DNA of 64,000 nucleotides. Origin: CALMEC01 sp964628685. GTDB taxonomy: Bacteria; Actinomycetota; Thermoleophilia; Miltoncostaeales; Miltoncostaeaceae. Location: the NCBI GenBank assembly GCA_964628685.1, contig CAZVNM010000002.1, positions 62,001 through 126,000 on the forward strand, given 5' to 3'. Both the position numbers and the translations under genes were made by a program. Under the pieces are notes generated by a model. The model saw nothing but the letters and a program-made list of their open reading frames with translations. It ran no database searches and was not told where the DNA came from. Position 1 is the first letter of the stretch, and each line of letters starts with the position of its first letter. Below, piece after piece: positions 39,534-46,723 of this stretch.

Positions 39534-40472
39534 TCACGCGTCGCGGTGGCGGTCCCGCAGCCGCTCGCGGTCGGCATCGTCGCGGATGACCGTGGGACCC
39601 TCCGCCGGCTCGCTGCCGGGGGCATCGGGGGGCGGCATGGCACTCGACGGACGGTCGGCGTCGTGTCGCGGACGGTCCTGCGTCCGCTCGCCGGGGGCGT
39701 CGGCGGGCGGCATGGCGCTCGACGGACGGTCGGCGTCGTGTCGCGGGATGTCCTGGCGCCGGTCGTCGGGCACGCCCTGGTGGTCGTGTCCGGCGAGCCG
39801 CTCCCGATCCTCATCGCCACGGACCGTGACCGGACCGTCGTCGCGGACGGGGTCGTGACGCTCGTCGGGGGCGGGGGGCGGCGGCATCACGGCACGGTCA
39901 TGGACCGCGGTGTGCTCGCGCGCCACGGTGCGGTCGTCGTCGACGTGTGCGGCGGCCGGTGACGGCGCGGCCGCGGCGGGTGCGGTCCTCGCGTCGCGGT
40001 GGATGACCTCCTGCTCCCGCTCGCGACGCGGCGCGAGGGTGTTGAGCAGGAGCACCACGCCGACGATGGCCCAGATGATCTCGGTCCAGCCGTTGCTCGC
40101 GGCCAGGCCCAGGACGTCGCCGGTCACCAGACCGATCACGGCGCAGGCGATGAGGACGCCGCCGACGATGAGCGACATGACCTTGGCCAGGTGATGCTGG
40201 GCGACGCCGAAGAGGAGCAGCGCGCCCGCGGCGATCGTGATCCAGTTGGTCCAGCCGTTCATCTCGATGCCGGCGAACGTCGTGCCCCTCGGGTCCCCGT
40301 TCGGGAAGCCGTTGATGCTCGGGAGGTCCGCGTTGTGCAGGAACCCCAGGAGGCCCGCGGCCACCAGGCCCAGCCCGATGATCATGGCGGGCCCCTTCGC
40401 CAGGGAGATGCCCGGTTGGGTGACGGTGTGGCGGTGCTCGTCGGATCTGGGGTCGTCGCGACGTCCGAACAT
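39534..40472 (-). CDS. DUF4383-like membrane protein with long Pro/Asp-rich tail
   Basis: 312 residues. Four hydrophobic segments lie between about 28 and 155 (MIIGLGLVAAGLLGFL, WITIAAGALLLFGVAQ, VMSLIVGGVLIACAVIGL, IIWAIVGVVLLLNTL), a layout like DUF4383 proteins. The remaining half is cytosolic or outer, very hydrophilic, with a repeat of PRHDADRPSSAMPPPDAPG twice and many DRER/DDD runs. The tail is likely disordered. Start is the ATG of MFGRRDD behind GGAGG. Confidence 0.65.
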   Translation of the reverse strand: MFGRRDDPRSDEHRHTVTQPGISLAKGPAMIIGLGLVAAGLLGFLHNADLPSINGFPNGDPRGTTFAGIEMNGWTNWITIAAGALLLFGVAQHHLAKVMSLIVGGVLIACAVIGLVTGDVLGLAASNGWTEIIWAIVGVVLLLNTLAPRREREQEVIHRDARTAPAAAAPSPAAAHVDDDRTVAREHTAVHDRAVMPPPPAPDERHDPVRDDGPVTVRGDEDRERLAGHDHQGVPDDRRQDIPRHDADRPSSAMPPADAPGERTQDRPRHDADRPSSAMPPPDAPGSEPAEGPTVIRDDADRERLRDRHRDA

Positions 40473-40572
40473 GGGTTTCCTCCGTTTTCGGGGATCACCC
40501 ACCGCTTTCCCCACGTGACCACGATGTGAAACCCGAACCGTGCGTCCGGCAACGGTGCCGGTTGGCGCGCCG

Positions 40573-40938
40573 TCAGGCGCGGGCGGCTCGGGACCGGCGC
40601 CGCTGGGCGCTGCGGGACGTCGTGATCAGGCCGTCGGACTTCGTGATCGTCAGATCCGCGTCGCGACGGGATTCGGCCAGCGCGACCAGCTCGGTGAGGA
40701 CCTCCGGCGGCAGCTGGTTGGCCAGGCGCACCGCGAGCGCCACCGGGTCCACGGTGGGAAGGGGTGTCGGCTCGGCGGCCGGTCGGATCGGAGCGACGCC
40801 GGGCGGACGGCTGGTGGCGGGCACCTTGCGGCTCTGCAGGTGGTGCCAGCAGTAGGGGGAACCGCGGAACGGGCTCTGCTGGCAGCGGCGACCGTGGCTT
40901 GCCACGGCGACGCAGCGACGGACAGGGCTCGCGGACAT
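40573..40938 (-). CDS. Small putative zinc-binding protein
   Basis: 121 residues. Near the N-terminus is a Cys/His cluster, CVAVASHGRRCQQSPFRG then YCWHHL, as in short metal-binding modules with a C-GxRC-C-H pattern found in many uncharacterised bacterial proteins. The C-terminal half is basic and helical (LTELVALAESRRDAD). AGGAGG precedes the ATG; TATAAA on the minus strand at 40982-40987 is a good -10. Function unknown. Confidence 0.6.
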   Translation of the reverse strand: MSASPVRRCVAVASHGRRCQQSPFRGSPYCWHHLQSRKVPATSRPPGVAPIRPAAEPTPLPTVDPVALAVRLANQLPPEVLTELVALAESRRDADLTITKSDGLITTSRSAQRRRSRAARA

Positions 40939-40981
40939 CTGACCTCCTCGCGCCGGCCCGGGACCGAGACGGCTTCCGCCT

Positions 40982-40987
40982 TTTATA
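40982..40987 (-). promoter_or_regulatory. Candidate -10 of the zinc-protein gene
   Basis: TATAAA on the minus strand, 44 bases before the start codon; no clear -35 at standard distance. Confidence 0.35.
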
Positions 40988-41035
40988 CTCCGTTCGTCCG
41001 ATGTCCGCGTCGGACGCGGGCCCCGCACGCTCGGG

Positions 41036-41064
41036 TTGCGGCCGGCGTCGTGATTGCCTAGCAT
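41036..41064 (+). promoter_or_regulatory. Promoter of the rplM operon
   Basis: TTGCGG (41036-41041), 17 bases, TAGCAT (41059-41064), about 65 bases before the rplM GTG. Confidence 0.45.
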
Positions 41065-41130
41065 TCTCCGGTCGCACGACGGTGCGCACCGGTCGAGTGC
41101 ACCCGTCAAACGGGTCTTGAGACGAGGAAA

Positions 41131-41583
41131 GTGAAATTGACCACGCAGAGCGCGAAGCTGGGAACTGTTGAACGAAGCTGGTGGATCGTCGACGCCGACG
41201 GCCAGAACCTCGGCCGTCTGGCAACGGTGATCGCCGAGACCCTGTCGGGCAAGCGCTCGCCGTGGTACACGCGTCACCGCGACACCGGCGACTTCGTCGT
41301 CGTGGTCAACGCCGAGAAGGTCGCGGTCACGGGCAAGAAGCTCCAGCAGAAGAAGTACTACCGTCATAGCGGATACCCGGGCGGGCTGCGCGAGCGCACC
41401 CTGGCCGAGCAGCTGGAGCGGCGCCCCGAGGAGGTGCTGCGCACCGCGGTGCGGGGCATGCTGCCCAAGAACCGTCTCGGACGGGCGCAGCTGCGCAAGT
41501 TGAAGATCTACGCGGGCGGCGAGCACCCCCACACCGCCCAGAAACCGGAGCCGCTGCGGCTCGCACGAAAGGCTGAGGCATGA
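41131..41583 (+). CDS. rplM: 50S ribosomal protein L13
   Basis: L13 (150 residues) is an early 50S assembly protein. SWWIVDADGQNLGRLATVIA, YRHSGYPGGLRERT and MLPKNRLGRAQLRKLKIYAG are diagnostic. GTG start; the stop overlaps rpsI. Confidence 0.97.
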   Translation: MKLTTQSAKLGTVERSWWIVDADGQNLGRLATVIAETLSGKRSPWYTRHRDTGDFVVVVNAEKVAVTGKKLQQKKYYRHSGYPGGLRERTLAEQLERRPEEVLRTAVRGMLPKNRLGRAQLRKLKIYAGGEHPHTAQKPEPLRLARKAEA

Positions 41584-42101
41584 CGACGGACGAGACCAAC
41601 GAGACGCCGGTGGAGCCGGCGGCCGTCGCCGACGCCCCGATCGAGGTCGAGGTCGAGGTGGAGGTCACCGAGGCCGAGGCCGCCGCGCCCGTCGTGGCGC
41701 CCAAGCCGGGTGCCGAGCGCCCGCAGGCCACCGGCAAGCGCAAGACGTCGATCGCACGCGTGATCATCACCCGCGGCGGCGACGGCAGCATCACCTGCAA
41801 CGGCCGCACGATCGAGGACTACTTCCCGCGCAAGGCCCTCGTCACGACGGCCCGCTCGCCGCTGACGGTCAGCGGCATCGCGAACGAGGTGTCCGTCACG
41901 GCGCGCCTGAGCGGCGGTGGGGTGACCGGCCAGGCCAACGCCCTGCGCCACGGCATCGCCCGCGCACTCGTCCAGCTGGACGAGGGGCTGCGGTCCGACC
42001 TCAAGCGTGAGGGACTGCTCGCACGCGACGCCCGCATCAAGGAGCGCAAGAAGGCGGGTCTGCGCGGGGCGCGTAAGCGACCGCAGTTCTCCAAGCGCTG
42101 A
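41580..42101 (+). CDS. rpsI: 30S ribosomal protein S9 with acidic N-terminal extension
   Basis: S9 (173 residues; family about 130) touches P-site tRNA with its C-terminal KRPQFSKR tail, which is intact. The first 45 or so residues are an added acidic stretch (IEVEVEVEVTEAEAAA) before the conserved GKRKTSIARVIITRG. ATG overlaps rplM. The extension echoes the acidic tails of L4 and S5. Confidence 0.97.
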   Translation: MTTDETNETPVEPAAVADAPIEVEVEVEVTEAEAAAPVVAPKPGAERPQATGKRKTSIARVIITRGGDGSITCNGRTIEDYFPRKALVTTARSPLTVSGIANEVSVTARLSGGGVTGQANALRHGIARALVQLDEGLRSDLKREGLLARDARIKERKKAGLRGARKRPQFSKR

Positions 42102-43456
42102 CCGCAGCCGCCGAAAAGCCGGCACGCCGCCTGTTCGGGACGGACGGCGTGCGCGGTGTGGCCAACGACGGGCTCACACCGGAGATGGCGCTCGCGATCG
42201 GCCGCGGACTGGGCTCGCGCCTGGCGCCCGGGTCGATCGTGCTGATCGGCCGCGACACCCGTCGCAGCGGCCCGATGCTGGAGGGGGCGGTCGCCGCCGG
42301 GCTCGCGAGCGCCGGGATCCACGTCGAGCTGGGCGGGGTCCTGCCCACGCCGGCGGTCGCCGAGCTCGTGGCGAGCGGCGAACAGGCGGCCGGCGTGGTC
42401 ATCAGCGCCAGCCACAACCCGTTCCCGGACAACGGCATCAAGCTGTTCGGGGCCGACGGCTTCAAGCTGGCCGACGAGGACGAGGCGGCCATCGAGGCGG
42501 CCATGGACGCCGGTGACGGCGCCCGTCCGACCGGTGGTGCGGTGGGGACCATCACCCCGTGGCCGCAGGGGCTCACCGACTACCGCGACCATCTGCTGCG
42601 CCGCTTCACCGGCGATCTGGGCGGCGTCTCGGTGGTGCTCGACTGTGCCCACGGGGCCACCGTCACCACCGCCCACGACGTCGTCACCCGTGCGGGCGCC
42701 CGGGTCGTGGCGACCATCGGCGCCGACCCCGACGGCGACAACATCAACGTCGACTGCGGCTCCACGCATCTGGACGCGCTGAGCGACGCGGTGGTCACGG
42801 CGGGCGCCGACCTGGGTCTTGCGTTCGACGGCGACGGCGACCGCGTGCTGGCCGTGGACGGGGCGGGATCGGTGGTGGACGGCGACGCGATCCTCGCGAT
42901 CCTCGCCCTGCGGCTGAAGGGGCGCGGCGAGCTTCCGCACGACACGGTCGTCACCACGACCATGACCAACCTGGGCTTTCGCCGGGCGATGGCGGCCAAC
43001 GGCGTGGACGTCCGCTGGACCGACGTCGGCGACCGCTACGTGCTCGCCGAGATGCGCCGCGGCGGGTTCGTGATCGGCGGGGAACAGAGCGGGCACCTGA
43101 TCAACCTGGCGAGCGGTCCCACCGGTGACGGCCTGGCGGCCGGTCTGCAGCTTCTGCACGCGGTGGTGGAGTCCGGCCGGAGCCTGTCGGAGCTGGCGTC
43201 GGTGATGCAGCGGCTGCCGCAGAAGCTCGTGAACATCCGCGTGGCCGACAAGACGCGTCTGCCCGATGCGGACGAGGTGTGGGAGGCCGTGCGCGCCGCC
43301 GAGGAGACGCTCGGCGAGGACGGTCGCGTGGTGGTCCGCCCGTCGGGCACCGAGCCGCTCGTGCGCGTGATGGTCGAGGCGCCCACCGCCGCGCAGTGCG
43401 ATCACTGGTGCGACGTCATCGCCGGCGCGGCCGCATCGGCCCTCGGCACCGTCTGA
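42098..43456 (+). CDS. glmM: Phosphoglucosamine mutase (probable CTG start)
   Basis: GlmM converts glucosamine-6-P to glucosamine-1-P for UDP-GlcNAc. Active-site Ser in VISASHNPFPDNG, metal loop DGDGDR, sugar loop GGEQSGH and phosphate loop RPSGTEPLVRVM are complete. The conserved N-terminus RRLFGTDGVRGVAN lies upstream of the first ATG/GTG; between an in-frame stop at 42074 and that motif there is no ATG, GTG or TTG. The best start is CTG at 42098, in a CTGA overlap with the rpsI stop, like the ATGA/GTGA overlaps elsewhere. 452 residues with that start. Confidence 0.93.
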   Translation: MTAAAEKPARRLFGTDGVRGVANDGLTPEMALAIGRGLGSRLAPGSIVLIGRDTRRSGPMLEGAVAAGLASAGIHVELGGVLPTPAVAELVASGEQAAGVVISASHNPFPDNGIKLFGADGFKLADEDEAAIEAAMDAGDGARPTGGAVGTITPWPQGLTDYRDHLLRRFTGDLGGVSVVLDCAHGATVTTAHDVVTRAGARVVATIGADPDGDNINVDCGSTHLDALSDAVVTAGADLGLAFDGDGDRVLAVDGAGSVVDGDAILAILALRLKGRGELPHDTVVTTTMTNLGFRRAMAANGVDVRWTDVGDRYVLAEMRRGGFVIGGEQSGHLINLASGPTGDGLAAGLQLLHAVVESGRSLSELASVMQRLPQKLVNIRVADKTRLPDADEVWEAVRAAEETLGEDGRVVVRPSGTEPLVRVMVEAPTAAQCDHWCDVIAGAAASALGTV

Positions 43457-43524
43457 GTCGTCGTCGGGCGTGGGCGTGACCCGTCCGTCATCATCGTCCT
43501 TTCCTGTGAGGGAGGTGCACATCC

Positions 43525-45360
43525 ATGTGCGGGATCATCGGTTACGTCGGACCGCGGGCCTGTAGGGACCTGATTCTCAACGGGCTCGAGCGACTCGAGT
43601 ACCGCGGCTACGACAGCGCCGGCATGGCCATGCTGGACGGTGCGGGTGCGGTCGAGAACGTCCGGGCGGTCGGAAACCTGGCCGCCCTGCGCGACGCCGC
43701 CCAGGACAGTTCGTCCACGGCGACGACGGGGCTGGGCCACACCCGCTGGGCGACCCACGGTCGCGTGACCCACGAGAACGCGCACCCGCACACCGACGCA
43801 TCCGGGCGCATCGCCGTCGTCATGAACGGCATCATCGAGAACTACGTCGAGCTGCGCACCGAGCTGGCGGGTGAGGGCGTGGCGTTCGCGAGCGAGACCG
43901 ACACGGAGGTCATCCCGCATCTGCTCGCGCAGGCCTACCGCGGCGATCTGGTCGCAGCGGTGCGGGAGATCCTGCCCCGCCTGGAGGGGCACTACGCGTT
44001 CGTGGCGATGCACGCCGACGAGCCGGGGCGTCTGGTGGGCACCCGCAAGGAGTGTCCGCTGGTGGTCGGGGTCGGCGACGGCGAGCGCTTCTTCGGCTCG
44101 GCCATCCCGGCGTTCCTTCGCGAGACGCGCGACATCCAGCTGGTGGAGGACGGCGAGATCGTCGTCCTCGAAGCGGATCGCACGACCATCCTGGACGGCT
44201 CGTCCACCGCGGTCGAGCGCGAGGTCACGCGCGTCGAGATGGACGAGGACGCCGCCGAGAAGGGCGGCCACGACACCTTCATGATGAAGGAGATCCACGA
44301 GCAGCCCACCGCGCTCTGGGACACTCTCGGCGACCGGCTCAACGAGGACGGCTCCGTCGACCTCATCGACCTCGGTCTGGACGACGCGCAGCTGGCCCGT
44401 GTGGAGCGCATCCACATCGTCGCCTGCGGCACCTCCTTCCACGCCGGCCTGGTCGGCCGGTACTTCGTGGAGGACTGGGCGCGCGTCCCGGTGCACGTCG
44501 AGGTCGCGAGCGAGTATCGGTACCGCACCTGCCTGGCGGGACCCGGCGACCTGGTCATCGGCATCACCCAGAGCGGTGAGAGCGCCGACACCCTCGCCGC
44601 GATGCGCGTGGCACGCGAGCGTGGGGCGCACGTGGTGGCGCTCACCAACATCGTCGGTTCGCAGGCCACCCGCGATTCCGACGGGGTCATCTTCACCCGC
44701 GCCGGGCTCGAGGTCAGCGTGGCCGCGACCAAGACCCACACCTCCCAGATCCTGGCCCTCGCACTCCTCGCGCTCAAGCTCGGGCGCCTCAAGTGGGCCC
44801 TGTCGTCGGTTGGGGCGGTCGACATCGCCGCCGACCTGCGCGCGCTCCCCGACCTGGTGCGCACGTACCTCGAGTCGCCGGGACCGGCCCAGGCCATCGA
44901 GGTCGCGGGCAGGTACGCCCACCACCCGTTCTTCCTGTACCTGGGGCGCCACGTGGGCGTGCCGGTCTCCTACGAGGGTGCGCTGAAGCTCAAGGAGATC
45001 ACCTACATCCCCACCGAGGCGTACCCGTCCGGCGAGATGAAGCACGGACCCATCGCGCTGCTGTCGGAGGGGTCCGCGGTCGTGGTGGTCGCCACCGACG
45101 GCCACGTGCTCGACAAGGTCGTGTCCAACATCCAGGAGGTCAAGGCACGCGGCGCGCAGGTGATCGCGGTCGCGACCGAGGGCAACCGCACCATCGAACA
45201 GCACGTGGACGACGTGCTGTGGTGCCCCCGGACCCCGCCGCTCCTCACGCCGATCACGGCCAACATCCCGCTGCAGATCTTCGCCCATGGGATCGCCAGC
45301 GCGAAGGGCCTGAACGTCGACCGCCCGCGCAACCTGGCGAAGACGGTCACGGTCGAATAG
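43525..45360 (+). CDS. glmS: Glutamine-fructose-6-phosphate aminotransferase
   Basis: 611 residues. Makes glucosamine-6-P, the step before GlmM. Nucleophile Cys2 in MCGIIGYVG; glutaminase TRWATHG; two SIS domains with CGTSFHAGL, ITQSGESADT and the C-terminal LAKTVTVE. GGGAGG precedes the ATG. The 68-base gap after glmM is too short for a glmS ribozyme. Confidence 0.97.
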   Translation: MCGIIGYVGPRACRDLILNGLERLEYRGYDSAGMAMLDGAGAVENVRAVGNLAALRDAAQDSSSTATTGLGHTRWATHGRVTHENAHPHTDASGRIAVVMNGIIENYVELRTELAGEGVAFASETDTEVIPHLLAQAYRGDLVAAVREILPRLEGHYAFVAMHADEPGRLVGTRKECPLVVGVGDGERFFGSAIPAFLRETRDIQLVEDGEIVVLEADRTTILDGSSTAVEREVTRVEMDEDAAEKGGHDTFMMKEIHEQPTALWDTLGDRLNEDGSVDLIDLGLDDAQLARVERIHIVACGTSFHAGLVGRYFVEDWARVPVHVEVASEYRYRTCLAGPGDLVIGITQSGESADTLAAMRVARERGAHVVALTNIVGSQATRDSDGVIFTRAGLEVSVAATKTHTSQILALALLALKLGRLKWALSSVGAVDIAADLRALPDLVRTYLESPGPAQAIEVAGRYAHHPFFLYLGRHVGVPVSYEGALKLKEITYIPTEAYPSGEMKHGPIALLSEGSAVVVVATDGHVLDKVVSNIQEVKARGAQVIAVATEGNRTIEQHVDDVLWCPRTPPLLTPITANIPLQIFAHGIASAKGLNVDRPRNLAKTVTVE

Positions 45361-45368
45361 GCCGGGTG

Positions 45369-45394
45369 CGGCGTGAACCCCTCCGTTCACGCCG
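45369..45394 (+). terminator. Hairpin after glmS
   Basis: CGGCGTGAAC (45369-45378) pairs with GTTCACGCCG (45385-45394), loop of six; no T-run. Confidence 0.5.
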
Positions 45395-45780
45395 GCCCGT
45401 GACGGTCACGTTCTGACGCTCGACTGGGTTCGATCGCTGTGCACGGCGGTCGTGTTGCCCGTCGGCACCGCGTTCTCGGCCACCGGCGTCGTTGACGGCG
45501 GGCACGTGTCAGACGTGGTGCCGGTCGATTCTCCTGACATCCTCGGCGACGTGCGCGATGTCGGGCCCTTCACGCACACGACACGAGACTCCGGTCATCG
45601 GGTCGGGGCGATCGTGGACGCTCGGAACGTCAGCGTCGGGGTTCGGTCCGCGTGAACCGCAGAACGACTGCGGCGATACGTTGCCTCGTCCGTGACTGCT
45701 AGGGTTTTCCGGCGGTTGATTACGATTCGTAACCACGATGCCAGGTGTCGTCCACCGGCGTCCGCGAAAGGGAGAGGTCC
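45395..45780. other. Intergenic region before the F420-type reductase
   Basis: About 385 bases with no convincing gene. It holds the palindrome at 45720-45732 and a TAGGGT box near 45700. Confidence 0.5.
45720..45732. promoter_or_regulatory. Palindrome, possible operator
   Basis: TTACGATTCGTAA is a perfect 6-1-6 palindrome, unusually A/T-rich for this genome, 48 bases before the reductase ATG. It could be a repressor site (TetR/MarR-like); no regulator gene is adjacent. Confidence 0.35.
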
Positions 45781-46233
45781 ATGGCGTCACGCTTCGACGG
45801 TGAGTACGAGCCGCCCGCACAGGGGTGGGTGCGCAAGCAGGTGGAGCAGTTCGAGGCCTCGGGTGGGCGGGAGGCCAACACCCTCCTCGACACCGGCATC
45901 CCGATCATCGTGATGACCACGATCGGCGCGAAGTCGGGCAAGCTGCGCAAGGTGCCCGTCATGCGCGTCGAACACGGCGGCGACTACGCGATCGTCGCCA
46001 GCAAGGGCGGCACGCCCGAGAACCCGGGCTGGTACCACAACCTGAAGACCACGCCGGTGGTGCGCATCCAGGACGGTCCGGAGCCCGCCGAGTACGACGT
46101 GCGCGAGGTGTCCGGCGACGAGCGCGAGACCTGGTGGGAGCGTGCCGTCGCGGCCTTCCCCTCCTACGCGGAGTACCAGTCCAAGACCGACCGCACGATC
46201 CCGGTCTTCGTCGCCACGCCGGCCCAGGCCTGA
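45781..46233 (+). CDS. Deazaflavin (F420)-dependent nitroreductase family protein
   Basis: 150 residues of the Ddn/FDOR-B-like split beta-barrel family: TTIGAKSGKLRKVPVMRVEHGGDYAIVASKGG and NPGWYHNLKTTPVVRIQDG are diagnostic. Such enzymes use F420H2 to reduce quinones or nitro compounds. Implies the organism makes F420. Start is the ATG of MASRFDGEY; an upstream in-frame ATG adds 12 unconserved residues. Confidence 0.85.
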   Translation: MASRFDGEYEPPAQGWVRKQVEQFEASGGREANTLLDTGIPIIVMTTIGAKSGKLRKVPVMRVEHGGDYAIVASKGGTPENPGWYHNLKTTPVVRIQDGPEPAEYDVREVSGDERETWWERAVAAFPSYAEYQSKTDRTIPVFVATPAQA

Positions 46234-46241
46234 GACCCACG

Positions 46242-46281
46242 GCGATCCCGGGACCGGATGCCGACCGCGTCCCGGGATCGC
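46242..46281. terminator. 13-bp perfect inverted repeat between reductase and arsC
   Basis: GCGATCCCGGGAC (46242-46254) pairs with GTCCCGGGATCGC (46269-46281), loop 14 bases. It starts 8 bases after the reductase stop and abuts the TAGGGT box (46282-46287) of arsC. It can be a terminator without T-run, or an operator overlapping the arsC promoter. Confidence 0.55.
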
Positions 46282-46295
46282 TAGGGTTCGACTCC

Positions 46296-46655
46296 ATGGA
46301 GCACGTGCGCATCTACCACAACCCTCACTGAGGGTCGTCCAGCAACGCCGTGCGCGTTGCCGAGGAACTCGGGATCGAGCCCGAGATCATCGTGTATCGC
46401 AAGGACCCGCCCGACCGCGCGGCCCTCGAGTGGCTGGCCGACCACCTGGAGGATCCGGTCACCGACCTCGTCCGTCGTGACAGCCAGTTCAAGAAGCTGG
46501 GCCTCACCGAGGACGACGTCGCCACGCGGGAGCAGGTGATCGACCTGCTTCTGGCGCGCAAGATGCTGCTGCAGCGGCCGATCGTCGTGCGGGGCGACCG
46601 CGCCATCATCGGCAGGCCGAAGGACCGCGTGCGGGAGTTCCTCGGCGGGGCGTGA
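46296..46655 (+). CDS. arsC: Arsenate reductase with in-frame TGA (probable selenocysteine)
   Basis: Read through TGA at codon 12, the frame gives a 119-residue ArsC of the glutaredoxin-coupled type. MEHVRIYHNPH-U-GSSSNAV aligns with the E. coli pattern IYHNPACGTSRN, so TGA sits exactly at the catalytic Cys. The rest fits: Arg in LVRRD, RPIVV and GRPKD correspond to the three substrate-binding arginines. Downstream, GCAACGC (46342-46348) and GCGTTGC (46354-46360) form a perfect 7-bp stem with loop CGTGC, 10 bases after TGA, as expected for a bacterial SECIS; the rare GTT codon there is needed for pairing. TAGGGT lies 8 bases before the ATG. Alternative: a nonsense mutation or sequencing error. 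Confidence 0.75.
46342..46360 (+). promoter_or_regulatory. Candidate bacterial SECIS element
   Basis: Perfect 7-bp stem, 5-base loop CGUGC with G in the first two positions and a GU step, 17 bases from TGA to the loop. This fits the bacterial SECIS pattern as I remember it (loop 16-37 bases after UGA). It would recruit SelB. Confidence 0.65.
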
Positions 46656-46723
46656 CCCGACCGGCGGCGCGGGCCAGGCCACGGCGTGTCCGACCGTCGT
46701 CCTGTGCGTCGGGTCCGGCTCGG

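Noticed and set aside
43457..43524. glmS ribozyme
   Set aside because: Only 68 bases lie between glmM and glmS, too short, and no matching core.
46350..46655. Start of arsC at GTG 46350, after the TGA
   Set aside because: It would drop the active-site loop that is otherwise perfectly conserved, and no ribosome site precedes it.
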